A DNA stretch of 64,000 nt from DATBJG01 sp963790545. GTDB taxonomy: Bacteria > Acidobacteriota > Vicinamibacteria > Vicinamibacterales > JAMQPK01. The notes beneath the pieces were generated by a model, which was not told the DNA's origin, ran no database searches, and was given only the letters and a program-made list of their open reading frames with translations. The position numbers were made by a program, and so were the translations under genes. The stretch is taken from contig CAWBPA010000017.1 in assembly GCA_963790545.1 (NCBI GenBank), positions 62,001 through 126,000 on the forward strand, written 5' to 3'. Numbering within the stretch: the first letter of the stretch is position 1; every line of letters starts with the position of its first letter. Shown one piece after another: positions 18,718-27,901 of the stretch.

Positions 18718-19855
18718 ATGTCGAAATCAAGTCGAGTCGAACTGATAGCGGTGATCGGCGTCATCTGGCTCGGTCTTGGCGGCGTGCCGTTCGCCCAGTC
18801 TGGGCTTCCCAACCCGTACCGCCCTGTCAAGGGACTGGCCGATGGTGGTGGCCCGAGCGTTCCTGGAGGTGACTGGGCCAGGCTGCCAGGTGGTCGGGAG
18901 ATGGGACCGCCCGCGTCGGTGCACGTAGATGCTGACGGGGAAAGCATTTGGGCGTTCATCCGATGCGACGAGACCAGCCCGGTGCCAGTGGCTGCCGGCG
19001 GCCGGTTCGGACTCGATTGTCTCGGCGCCGGACAACAAGATCAAGAACATGGACACGATTTTCAAGTTCGACCCGAAGGGCAATGTCGTGAAGAGCTTCG
19101 GCGCTGGCATGTTCATCTGGCCTCACGGGCTGTATGTCGATCGTGAAGGCAACGTCTGGGCGACGGACGCGGTGGGCGCACAAGGCGTGGCCCTGGCGGC
19201 CAAGGCTGGAGTGCGTGCCGGCCACCAGATCTTCAAGTTCAGCCCGGATGGAAAGCTGCTGATGACACTCGGCGAGGCGGGAGTGCCCGGCGATGATCAG
19301 TACCACTTCAGGTCGCCGAGCGCTGTTGCCGTCGCGGCCAATGGCGACATCTTCGTGGCGGATGGGCACGAGGTCAATGGGAACAACCGAGTGGTGAAGT
19401 ACACCCGCGACGGAAAATTCGTCAAGGCGTGGGGGAAGACCGGCTACGCACCAGGCGAGTTCCGGTCGCTGCATGCCATCGCCATCGATACCAGAGGCCG
19501 CGTGTTCGTGGCCGACCGCTCGAACAACCGGATCCAGCTTTTCGATCAGGATGGGAAGTTCCTGCAGATCTGGACGCAGTTCGGGACACCGAGCGGGATC
19601 TTCTTCGACGAACAGGACCAGATCTATGTGGCGGACTCGGAGTCGGATCAGATCAACAATCCGGGTTGGGAACAAGGGATCAGAATTGGAGACGCCCGAA
19701 CCGGTTGGGTGAAGTACTTCATTCTCGATCAGGGTGGGAACCCGAACACCGCAACAGGGAGCGGACCGGAGTTCGTGACGGCGGATCGACACGGCAACGT
19801 GTTTGGAGGGGAACCGCGCCCGAGAGTGTTACGCAAGTACGTCAAAGTCAGATAG
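18718..19855 (+). CDS. secreted NHL-repeat six-bladed beta-propeller protein 1, frameshifted near 19020
   Basis: ATG 18718 (after AGAGAGGTG) starts a signal peptide (ELIAVIGVIWLGLGGVPFAQ) and YRPVKGLADGGGPSVPGG. The frame changes near 19010-19030 and then runs to 19855. It shows repeated propeller blades: KFDPKGNVVKSFG, WPHGLYVDREGNVWATDA, HAIAIDTRGRVFVADRSNNR, PSGIFFDEQDQIYVADSES. NHL propellers of this type occur in peptidyl-alpha-hydroxyglycine amidating lyase-like proteins, but in bacteria they usually serve as binding scaffolds; I would not assign catalysis. A paralogue is at 41444. Confidence 0.78.
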
Positions 19856-19874
19856 CAAGCTGACGCGCATCACT

Positions 19875-20534
19875 ATGGATCTCGTCCTTCTCGGCGCGCC
19901 TGGATCGGGCAAGGGAACTCAGGCCGATCACCTGCAGCGTGAGCTGGCGCTGACGCACATCGCGTCCGGAGATCTGTTCCGTCACCATCTCCACCAGAAG
20001 ACAGACCTCGGCATACGTGCCAGCGACTACATGGCGCGCGGAGCCTTGGTGCCCGACTCCATCACCATCGCCATGCTGCGCGAGCGCGTCTGTCAGCCCG
20101 ACGCGGCTGGTGGCGTCCTCCTTGACGGGTTTCCCCGCACCATGGAGCAGGCCATCGCACTCAACGAAATGATGACCGGCGCGGGACGCGAGATCGACGC
20201 CGTTGTGTACATCGAGGTTCCAGACGACGAGTTGGTCGAGCGGCTCTCCGGGCGCCTGGTGTGCCGCGAATGTCAGGTCCCGTTCCATCGCACCGCGAAT
20301 CCGTTCCGCACTTGTCCGTCCGGCCGATGCGCCGGAGAACACCTCTACCAACGGACAGACGACGCACCGGAAACCGTCCGGGCTCGTCTCGCAACATTCC
20401 ATCGTCAAACGGAGCCGGTGATTGACTACTATCGGCTGATCAAACTGCTCGTCACGGTGCCAGGCCATGGGCCGGTCGATGAGGTCAGGCAAGCGACCCT
20501 CGACGCCGTGAAGCGTTTCGCGAAGGAAGGATGA
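19875..20534 (+). CDS. adk: adenylate kinase
   Basis: 219 aa. P-loop GAPGSGKGTQ (residues 7-16), ASGDLFR AMP-binding segment, DGFPRT (84-89), and a LID domain with four cysteines (130, 133, 147, 152) that can hold a structural zinc. The reaction is reversible transfer of phosphate between ATP and AMP, giving two ADP, in the cytosol. I chose ATG 19875 because the P-loop must begin within the first few residues; the upstream open frame runs into the NHL gene. The stop overlaps the next gene's start by 4 bp (ATGA), indicating translational coupling with polyphosphate:AMP phosphotransferase. Confidence 0.95.
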   Translation: MDLVLLGAPGSGKGTQADHLQRELALTHIASGDLFRHHLHQKTDLGIRASDYMARGALVPDSITIAMLRERVCQPDAAGGVLLDGFPRTMEQAIALNEMMTGAGREIDAVVYIEVPDDELVERLSGRLVCRECQVPFHRTANPFRTCPSGRCAGEHLYQRTDDAPETVRARLATFHRQTEPVIDYYRLIKLLVTVPGHGPVDEVRQATLDAVKRFAKEG

Positions 20535-22079
20535 TGTTCGAAGCTGCCGAACTCGGTCGAACGATCCTGAAAGATGAATACAAAGCGCGAGCTCCAGCCC
20601 TTCGCACCCAACTTCTCGAGGCGCAACGGGACCTGACGAGCGCCCGTTTTCCGGTCATCGTCGTGTTCGCCGGCGTGGACGGCGCCGGAAAGGGCGAGAT
20701 CGTGAATCTGTTGAACGAGTGGATGGATCCGCGCTGGATCGTCACTCGCGCCTACGGTGAGCCATCCGACGAAGAGCGCGAGCGCCCCGAGTACCTGGCG
20801 CTACTGGCGGGACCTCCCGCGAAAGGGCCGAATCGGGCTGTTCCTGAGCTCGTGGTACTCGCGCCCGGTGCTGGATCGTGTGTATCGCCGAACGCGACGC
20901 GCCGATTTTGACGAACAGCTCGATCGGATTGCCGGGTTCGAGCGGACCTTGACCGATGACGGCGCCTTGATCTTGAAGTTCTGGATGCATCTCGGCAGGC
21001 GCGCTCAAAAAAAGCGCCTTCGGCGGCTCGAGAAGGATCCGCTCACGAGCTGGCGCGTGACAAAGCTGCAGTGGCAGCACTGGCGCATGTACGACAGGTT
21101 CGTGACAGCGGCCGAACGTACCCTGCAGCGAACGAGCACTGTCGACGCGCCGTGGACGATTGTGGAAGGTGTGGACGAGGGCTATCGAAGCGTCACGGTT
21201 GCGACGACCCTCAGGGACGCGATTCGCAAAGCGCTCGCCGAGCGTCAAGGCGACCGACCGATGCTGAAGCTCGTGTCTGATTCTGCGCGGCAGGCAAAGA
21301 CCAAGAGCGCGGGACCGTCGCGTCCTCAATCGGCAACTACGGCCAAGGCTTCGCATGCAGCCTCGCAACTGACGATCCTGAACCACCTCGACATGTCGCA
21401 GTCGCTCTCGAAAAAGGCGTTCTCGGCCGAGCTTGAAAAGTACCAAGGCCGGCTGAATCGCCTGCAGAGAAGAGCGCAGGTCAAGGGCGTGTCGACGATC
21501 ATGGTCTTCGAGGGGTGGGATGCCGCAGGCAAGGGCGGCGCGATTAGACGCATCACCGGCGCACTGGACGCGCGCTCGTATCAAGTCATTCCAATCGCCG
21601 CGCCAACTGATGAAGAGCGGGCCCAGCACTACCTCTGGCGCTTCTGGCGTCACCTGTCACGAGCTGGAAGGCTCACGATTTTCGATCGAAGCTGGTATGG
21701 CCGTGTCCTGGTGGAACGGGTCGAAGGGTTCGCGACTGAACAAGAGTGGAGGCGCGCCTACTCCGAGATTTGCGAGTTCGAGGAGGAACTCGTCGAACAC
21801 GGAATCGTCCTGATCAAATACTGGGTCCACATCACGCAGGAGGAGCAGCTGCGCCGCTTCAAGGAGCGCGAGAAGGCCCACTACAAGCGGTGGAAGCTGA
21901 CGGACGAGGACTGGCGCAATCGGGAGAAATGGGCCGATTACGAGCGCGCCGTCAACGAGATGGTGGAGCGAACCAGCACGCGCAGCGCACCATGGACCGT
22001 CATTGAGGGCAACGACAAATATTTCGCTCGGTTGAAAGTGCTGAAGACAGCGTGCCGCAGCCTCAACGCGGCGTTCTAA
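20531..22079 (+). CDS. pap: polyphosphate:AMP phosphotransferase (two-domain PPK2), one frameshift
   Basis: Two PPK2 domains in tandem, ~515 aa. Domain 1: VIVVFAGVDGAGKGEIVNLL, then after a break near 20805 LPRKGRIGLFLSSWY and ILKFWMHLGR. Domain 2: TIMVFEGWDAAGKGGAIRRI (around residue 326), LTIFDRSWYGRVLVERVEGF, LIKYWVHITQEEQLRRF and WTVIEGNDKYFAR. The tandem arrangement is that of class II PPK2 (PAP), which phosphorylates AMP to ADP with polyphosphate; only one domain is normally catalytic. ATG at 20531 overlaps the adk stop. With Adk, it can regenerate ATP from AMP and polyphosphate. Confidence 0.9.
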
Positions 22080-22112
22080 GGGCTGCTGTCCCCGTCATTT
22101 GGCCTCTCGAGA

Positions 22113-22538
22113 TCATCTCTCAGGGGGATTGCCCCCATCACCTGGGGCGCCGGTGCCGGACGAGCCGAGAAACAGCTTGCGTCCGTCCGGGAACGTCAAA
22201 TCTCTACCGTTGCCTTTCAAAGTACCGTCCTTCGCCCGAAAACCAGTGACGACGATTGCCGTTCCAATCTTGAGGGAGTCTTTCGTAAAGCCGCGCCGAA
22301 ACAGCGCATTGGGAGTGCCACCCTCGATTTTCCACTGCTCCATCGTCCCGTCGGCCTTCTTGACGTCGACGTAGATCCACGCATGCGGATTCACCCACTC
22401 TACTTTCGCAACCGTTCCCTCCAGCTTGATCGGACTGTTCGCGTCAAATTCCGCCGAGAATGCATGATGTGCCCTGGCAGTCGCGGCACCGAGCAAGAGG
22501 CCCGCACTGACGATTCCCGCGGCGAGCTTCGTTTGCAT
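22113..22538 (-). CDS. secreted DUF6152 family protein
   Basis: 141 aa: signal peptide MQTKLAAGIVSAGLLLGAAT followed by AHHAFSAEFDANSPIKLEG, VEWVNPHAWIYVDVKK and VTGFRAKDGTLKGNGRDLTF. The HHAFSAEFD and WVNPHAWIYVDV blocks are typical of DUF6152, whose biochemical role is unknown. ATG at 22538 is chosen because the leader and a purine-rich GGGAGGGCAAGG sit there; the longer frame adds only a basic, low-complexity extension. It starts 25 bp after the PDLxGVW gene on the same strand, so the two form an operon. Confidence 0.85.
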   Translation of the reverse strand: MQTKLAAGIVSAGLLLGAATARAHHAFSAEFDANSPIKLEGTVAKVEWVNPHAWIYVDVKKADGTMEQWKIEGGTPNALFRRGFTKDSLKIGTAIVVTGFRAKDGTLKGNGRDLTFPDGRKLFLGSSGTGAPGDGGNPPER

Positions 22539-22563
22539 ACCTTGCCCTCCCCACCTGCAGCCG

Positions 22564-23355
22564 CTACTTGAGCGGCGATTTGCGAAGGTGCCCATACAGA
22601 AGCTCTTCTACGAACTCCACGCACTTGTATTCCAGCACCTTCACGTTCCCTTCCAAACGACGATAGAGCGGCATCCGCATCTTCCAGGGTCGCGTAAAGA
22701 CCTTCGGGTCCTCAATGGTGACTTCGTACATGAGCGCGTCGGGACTGATGCGCGTGTACCGTTCGATGACGTGCAAGGCATCGCTATGGAAGTTCCCGGC
22801 CCGATCAAACCACGTCTGGTCATTGAAACTGGTGACATCGACGACCAGCGTCTCGCCCTCCCAGCGGCCGCGAGACCACCCCATCCATGAATCAGCGGGG
22901 CTTTCCGCTTTGCTGTTCATCCGTATGATGCGGCTGGCGCTCGCAAACTCATAGGCCATCAGGATAGTGTTCGGGGTCTGGACGATTTGGAAGGGGTAGG
23001 GCATGTAGGTGGCGCGGGGGATCCCCGGCATGTAGCACTTGATTTCCGGGTCTAGACTCAGCCAGTTGGCCGCGTTCTCCTGCTTCTTTTTTGCTGCCCA
23101 CGGCTGGTACGGAATCTCGTTGCCTTCCACGACGCCCTGTCCGGCCGGAACACTGAAGGCTGCGCCGAGGGCGACCACCGGGCCCGATCGCGCTCCATGA
23201 TCCTGGATGTCCCAGTTGGCCGTATTCAGGGCTTGCCACACCCCGTTCAAGTCGGGTTTGTTGTCCGCAGTTCGCGGTGCCTTGTAGGTTGTTTGAGTTT
23301 GACCCGCCGTCGAAACCGCGACCGCCAGGAAGATGCCGAAGAACCCATTCCGCAT
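22564..23355 (-). CDS. secreted PDLxGVW-family protein 2 (unknown function)
   Basis: 263 aa from ATG 23355: leader MRNGFFGIFLAVAVSTAGQT, then YKAPRTADNKPDLNGVWQAL, IPRATYMPYPFQIVQTPN, SRGRWEGETLVVDVTSFN, DALHVIERYTRISPDALMYE and KVLEYKCVEFVEELLYGHL. The order matches the other three paralogues, except that the usual C-terminal YACHEGN block is replaced by YKCVEFVEE. The protein is intact and shorter than paralogues 1 and 3. Its coding frame runs antisense beyond 23355 but the leader fixes the start. The DUF6152 gene lies 25 bp downstream. Confidence 0.82.
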   Translation of the reverse strand: MRNGFFGIFLAVAVSTAGQTQTTYKAPRTADNKPDLNGVWQALNTANWDIQDHGARSGPVVALGAAFSVPAGQGVVEGNEIPYQPWAAKKKQENAANWLSLDPEIKCYMPGIPRATYMPYPFQIVQTPNTILMAYEFASASRIIRMNSKAESPADSWMGWSRGRWEGETLVVDVTSFNDQTWFDRAGNFHSDALHVIERYTRISPDALMYEVTIEDPKVFTRPWKMRMPLYRRLEGNVKVLEYKCVEFVEELLYGHLRKSPLK

Positions 23356-23511
23356 CAGCCTCTCCAATGACTTGGGATGAGGGCAGAGTATCGCGGATGG
23401 TTTTCGGCGTGTCAATATAGCTCGCGCAGGACACTGCAACGGACGCTTGACCCCGTGCAGACTCCTCGCTAGGCTAAGGTCACGCTCAGAACAAGAAGAC
23501 GGAGGCTTCAG

Positions 23512-24588
23512 ATGAAGCACTGGTCGCTCACGTCAGCAGGTAGTCTTGGCGTGGTGATTGTGGTCGGGTCGTTTGGGGTCCCCGTCGCCGGTCAAGCGCC
23601 AACGGCTGCGGCAAAAGCGAAGCCGACGACCGGAGCAAGACCGGCGGCGGAAACATATAGGGTGCCGCGCACAGCCGACGGCCAGCCGGACCTCCAGGGT
23701 GTCTGGGCCAACAACAACGCGACACCTCTCGAACGCCCCACCGCGCTAGCGGGGAGGCCGTTTCTGACGGACGCAGAGGTCGCGGCTCTGAAAGCGAAAG
23801 CGGCAGAGCTTTTCTCAGGTGATGGTGACGCCGCGTTCGGAGATGATGTGTTCCTCGCGGCGTTGTCGGGGTCCAAAGGCTTCACGTCGAGTGACACCGC
23901 GACCGGCAACTACAATCAGTTCTGGATTGTCGACAGAGACTTCGACAACCGGACGTCGCTCATCACAGATCCCGAGGACGGAAGGCTTCCGGCGTTGACG
24001 CCGGAGGCCCAGCAGCGACGGGCCAGCCTTCAACTGGACAGAAAGCAGCGTGGTTTTGACGGCCCCGAGGACCGAGCGTTGTCCGAGCGCTGCATCACGT
24101 TCGGCGCACCCAGGGTTCAAGCGGCCTACAACAGCTACGTCCAAATCTTCCAAACGCGCGACCACGTGGCAATTCTGATGGAGACGATTCACGACGCGCG
24201 CATCATCCCTCTGGATGCTCGCCCGCATATCGGACAGAACATCCGCCAGTGGCTCGGCGACTCGGTCGGTTACTGGGAGGGCGATACCCTCGTCGTCAAT
24301 ACCACCAATTACTCTCCCAAGAGCGATTTCAGAGGCGCCCGCGAGAATCTCCACATCGTGGAACGCTTCACGCGTGTAAGCCCGACCCGGATCGACTACC
24401 AGATCACAGCCACCGACCCGACGACATGGACGAAGCCGTGGACAGCAACAATTCCCCTGAAGCTGTCCGGTGAAGAGATCTACGAATTCGCGTGTCACGA
24501 GGGAAACGAAGGCATGGTCGGCATTCTTGCCGGTGCGCGCGCCCAGGAGAAGGCTGCTGAAGAAGCCGCAAGTAAAGAAGCGAAATAA
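23512..24588 (+). CDS. secreted PDLxGVW-family protein 3 (unknown function)
   Basis: 358 aa, intact and the best reference for the family in this window. ATG 23512 follows GGAGG by 6 bp. Signal peptide to about VPVAGQ, then RVPRTADGQPDLQGVWANNN, RPFLTDAEVAALKAKAAELF, DPEDGRLPALTPEAQQR, ARIIPLDARPHIGQNIRQWL, YWEGDTLVVNTTNY, IVERFTRVSPTRIDYQITAT and YEFACHEGNEGMVGILAGAR, ending in an Ala/Glu/Lys tail. A secreted beta-rich protein is predicted; no catalytic motif is obvious. It is divergent from paralogue 2 with ~156 bp between starts, so the two may share a control region. Confidence 0.85.
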   Translation: MKHWSLTSAGSLGVVIVVGSFGVPVAGQAPTAAAKAKPTTGARPAAETYRVPRTADGQPDLQGVWANNNATPLERPTALAGRPFLTDAEVAALKAKAAELFSGDGDAAFGDDVFLAALSGSKGFTSSDTATGNYNQFWIVDRDFDNRTSLITDPEDGRLPALTPEAQQRRASLQLDRKQRGFDGPEDRALSERCITFGAPRVQAAYNSYVQIFQTRDHVAILMETIHDARIIPLDARPHIGQNIRQWLGDSVGYWEGDTLVVNTTNYSPKSDFRGARENLHIVERFTRVSPTRIDYQITATDPTTWTKPWTATIPLKLSGEEIYEFACHEGNEGMVGILAGARAQEKAAEEAASKEAK

Positions 24589-24606
24589 GGTAGTCTCGAG
24601 TCACGC

Positions 24607-25197
24607 TTACCGCAGGATCCACTGCACGCCTGCTATTGCCGTCAGAGTATTGAGCCCCAGGTTCGTGCCGGCTGTACCGGCGTTGGAAATGTGGTGGTTT
24701 CGCAGCTCCACGATCCACCCTGGCCCGCGGTGCGCGACCACGCGGATTCCAACACCATAGAGCAGCTGAAAATTGAAGACCCGGTCCAGTTCAGGAACCG
24801 TCAGCGAGGTCCACAAGAATCCGGCGGCGGCGGTCACGTAGGGCGCCCAGTCGCGATCGTTCCACAGGTGATAGCGGCCTCCGAGGCCCGCCAGGCCCAC
24901 GCTCACATCATGCGTTGGGCGGTAATAGATGAGGAGCGTTCCTTCTCCATAGAGCTCGAGCCGGTCGGTGACGAACCATCCCATTTGCGGATGGAACGCC
25001 ACAAACTGCACGTCGCTCGTCGTCTTGTCGTATCCCGGGACGCCATACCGCCAGGAATGGCCCCAGCCGCCCATCAGGCCACGCGTCCGATGGCCGTCCG
25101 CAAAGCTGACCCCTTGAGCGCCGCCAATTGTCGGTAGGCATGCCACGAGCAACCACGCTGCGGGCGCCGCACGTTTCAGCTTGCATGCAAGCCGCAT
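24607..25197 (-). CDS. PagL-like acyloxyacyl hydrolase (outer-membrane lipid A 3-O-deacylase family)
   Basis: 196 aa with leader (RAAPAAWLLVACLPTIGGAQ) and a beta-barrel pattern of alternating aromatic strands. The C-terminal block ELRNHHISNAGTAGTNLG...AGVQWILR matches the PagL/acyloxyacyl hydrolase signature, in which the His-Ser of HxSNAG forms the catalytic dyad with a nearby Glu. PagL removes the 3-O-acyl chain of lipid A in the outer membrane. Identification rests on this motif and on length; the N-terminal half is diverged. Start at 25197 includes the basic leader MRLACKLKR. Confidence 0.72.
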   Translation of the reverse strand: MRLACKLKRAAPAAWLLVACLPTIGGAQGVSFADGHRTRGLMGGWGHSWRYGVPGYDKTTSDVQFVAFHPQMGWFVTDRLELYGEGTLLIYYRPTHDVSVGLAGLGGRYHLWNDRDWAPYVTAAAGFLWTSLTVPELDRVFNFQLLYGVGIRVVAHRGPGWIVELRNHHISNAGTAGTNLGLNTLTAIAGVQWILR

Positions 25198-25293
25198 GAT
25201 GTCTGGAAGCGATCTCCTGGACTTCCGATCGGGCGCACGAAGAGGTGACGCAGTGGTGGGTTTGACAAACCCGTCAGGCGGTTGGGAACCAGG

Positions 25294-25560
25294 TTAGCTG
25301 AACAACTGTGGCCCGATCTCCTTGCCGATCGCGACCACCTCGTCGACCGGCAGCCCCGCCAAATCGGCGTGCTGGCGGCAGGCGGCGGCGTTCGGCGCCT
25401 CGAACTCGCAGAACGAATGCTTGCCGTCGGCGGTCAGGTGACTGCGGATCCACTGCATGCCTTCGATCTGCCCGCAGGCAGCGACAACTTTGCGTCCGAC
25501 TGCCGACAGCTGCTCTTCCGTCAGCGGTGGGAGCGTGCGAGTGACGAGATAACGTGGCAT
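25294..25560 (-). CDS. DUF4242 family protein
   Basis: 88 aa: MPRYLVTRTLPPLTEEQLSA, GMQWIRSHLTADGKHSFCEF, EAPNAAACRQHADLAGLPVD. The YLVTRTLP start and the FCxFEAPN block are characteristic of DUF4242 (ferredoxin-like fold, nickel-binding in annotated members), which is small and cytosolic with no established physiological role. GGAGGAAGCC precedes the ATG. It lies between the PagL-like gene and an esterase remnant, all on the minus strand but with no tight spacing. Confidence 0.8.
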   Translation of the reverse strand: MPRYLVTRTLPPLTEEQLSAVGRKVVAACGQIEGMQWIRSHLTADGKHSFCEFEAPNAAACRQHADLAGLPVDEVVAIGKEIGPQLFS

Positions 25561-25616
25561 GGCTTCCTCCGGTGCTTTACCCTACCTTGCGATCGCTCGG
25601 TGTGATTGTCAAGAGG

Positions 25617-26698
25617 TCAGCGCCGAGGTTGCTCAAAAATGAGATGTGTCGAGAAGAACGGCAACACGTTCTTTTCGATTCGCTCGGCGACCTTGTTGCC
25701 GTGATCCCCTTCGTAGGTTTCGAACGTGTGCGCGATGCCGAAGCGCTTCATCCGATCCACCAGCAAGCGGTTGCCAGTAATGAGCCCGTCCTGGAGACCG
25801 ATGTCGAGCGCGATTGCCTTCAGTGTTTTCAGGTTCGGCACGTGCTGATCGAGCATGGCGACCGGAGAGTTCGCCGCCCACTTCACGGCAACGTCCGGCA
25901 CGACCTCGCCGTTCCGGGTCGGCAGGTCGAGATAGAGGGGCGGGTTGTCCGGGTTGGCGCCCAAGCAGCCGCTCGTGCAAGGGTCCCCTGCGCTGGCCGA
26001 TTGCCGCGCGCCTCCTCGATCGACCGAATCGACTCGGCCGGCGACGGCCCGCCGTTCCGGCTGGGCCGCACGGTCCCTTCGTTTAAACAGCACGAGCTCA
26101 AGGCATAGATGGCTGCAAAGACGTCAGGGCGCTTCATGCCAATGCGAATCGTTCCATAGCCGCCCATTGAGTGACCCGCCAGCCCGCGCGCCTCCCGCCC
26201 GGGAATCGTCCGGTAGTTCTTATCCATGTACGCCACGAGATCTTCAGCGATATAGCCTTCCCAATTGCCTGTGGTGACCGAGTCGAGTACATGCTGCCAC
26301 CGTACACATTCATGGCGTTCGGCATCACGAGAATCATTTCGCGCGCCGCGCGGCCCGCAAACACACGTTCGGCAATGAGGTGCGCCTGCCGTCCGGTCGG
26401 CCCGAAGTAACTGAGGTCAGTGCCTGTGTATCCATGCAGCGGGTACCAGCATCGGATAGCGTCGATTCCGTTCGGTGGTGTAGCTGGGCGGCAGGTATCA
26501 TAGAAACGTCCGGTGCGGTGGTTTCTCCCAGCAGGTTGCCTTCAAGCGATTTGCCATGCACCTTGACGCGCTCCAGTTTCGCCTGGAGAACGATGGCAAC
26601 GCTGGATCGCCGTTTGAACCGGCCGGAGCTTGAGCCGAGGGCAACGCAATCGCTATCGGCATGAACGCCAACACGAACAGAAAAGTAGTCAGGATCAT
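25617..26698 (-). pseudogene. secreted esterase (alpha/beta hydrolase), multiply frameshifted
   Basis: Fragments in different frames read, in order: leader MILTTFLFVLAFMPIAIALP (26698); LERVKVHGKSLEGNLLGE; REMILVMPNAMNVYGGSMYS; MAYMDKNYRTIPGREARGLA with GHSMGGYGTIRIGMKRPDVF (nucleophile elbow); NLKTLKAIALDIGLQDGLI and TFETYEGDHGNKVAERIE (catalytic His). This is the order of a putative esterase of the EstA/Esterase-D type, about 350 aa. At least four frame changes are needed (between about 26600 and 26000). The retained motifs are intact, so either decay is very recent or the assembly is wrong here. Confidence 0.7.
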
Positions 26699-26763
26699 GC
26701 CCGTAGACTACACCTTGTCGCGCGATGACTTTGTGGCATATTAGGACCCCGATCTGAGCAGCC

Positions 26764-26799
26764 ATCAGCTATCAGCTATCAGCTCATCAGCCGTCAGCC
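26764..26799. repeat. degenerate heptamer tract, ATCAGCT type (5 units)
   Basis: Three exact ATCAGCT units, then ATCAGCC and GTCAGCC after one extra base. Lies between the divergent esterase remnant and the hydrolase at 26811. Confidence 0.85.
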
Positions 26800-26810
26800 T
26801 GGAGACAGCC

Positions 26811-27760
26811 ATGTCCCTACATCCACAATGCAAAGCGTTCCTCGATCAGCTCGCGGCCATGGGTGGGAAGCAGCTCTACGAGATGACACCGGCCGAAGCG
26901 CGCGCCACCGGGGCCGCCCTGACTGACCTGGGGGTGCCCGTCCAGGAAGTCGCTCGCATCGAGAACCGGACCGTTCCCGGCCCCGCGCAACCTATCCCGA
27001 CTCGAATCTACAAGCCGGTTCCGAGCGGGACGCTGCCCGCTCTCATCTACTTTCACGGCGGTGGCTGGGTGCTCGGAGGTTTGGATTCACACGATCGCGA
27101 ATGCCGCGCGCTGGCCGATCTGTCGGGTTGCGCCGTGATTGCCGTGGACTACCGACTTGCTCCGGAACACCCCTTCCCCGCTGCCGTTGACGATGCGTAC
27201 GCGGCAACCCGCTATATTGCGGAGCATGCAGCGGAGTTTGGGATCGATCCTCAGCGGATTGCCATTGGCGGCGACAGCTCGGGTGGCAATCTTGCCGCGG
27301 TGGTCACCCTTATGGCGCGCGAAAAGCGAGGACCGAAGCTCGCATTCCAGCTGCTCGTCTACCCAGCCGTGGATTTCACGGACGATCATCGTCCTTCAAT
27401 GATTGAGTTTGCCGAGGGTCACTTCCTCACCCGCCCGTTCATGGACTATTTCGCGGACCACTACATTCCCAAGCTCGAGGACAGGCGAAGACCGACGCGT
27501 CACCCCTCTACGCCACCGATTTTCGCGGGCTGCCGCCCGCTCTGGTCATCACGGCCGAGTGCGATCTGCTGCGTGATCAGGGCGAGCTCTACGCCCAAAA
27601 GCTGCGCGAGGCCGGTGTGCCGGTCAGCCTCAAGCGATACGACGGGATGATTCATCCCTTCTTTTCTTTTGGAGGCATTCTGGACGATGGGCGCGCGGCG
27701 GTGACGGAAGCGGCAACCGCCGTGCGGGCGGCGCTGTCGGCGACGGCCGTGGCGGGCTAA
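26811..27760 (+). CDS. alpha/beta hydrolase fold-3 (hormone-sensitive-lipase type) esterase, one frameshift
   Basis: ATG 26811 opens a ~316-aa HSL-family esterase: FHGGGWVLGG oxyanion motif, DYRLAPEHPFPAAVDDAYAA, nucleophile elbow GGDSSGGNLAA, and after a break near 27485, LPPALVITAECDLLRDQGEL (catalytic Asp) and YDGMIHPFFSFGG (catalytic His). The stop TAA is at 27758-27760. Family members hydrolyse short-chain acyl esters; no signal peptide is visible, so a cytosolic location is expected. One base is missing or extra in or near 'ctcgaggacaggcg'. Confidence 0.88.
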
Positions 27761-27768
27761 TGTTCACG

Positions 27769-27842
27769 GCAGGCCTGACCAGCCTCCGCCAAGGCTACGG
27801 CGGTCCGCGAAGCTTTACGCGAAGGCGGAAGGCCTGCGCTAC
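27769..27842. repeat. nested hairpin: class B element inside the loop of a GTAGC hairpin (A3)
   Basis: Outer stem GCAGGCC (27769-27775) pairs with GGCCTGC (27831-27837), followed by GCTAC (27838-27842). The usual 4-nt loop is replaced by ~55 nt containing CCGCC-AAGGCTAC-GGCGG and CGCG-AAGCTTTA-CGCG hairpins like those at 7534 and 40719. Confidence 0.85.
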
Positions 27843-27901
27843 GTGCTGCTGAACCATTGTCGTCGCATCATGGCGCGGAACCGCCAGGAACGGAGCCTGC
27901 C

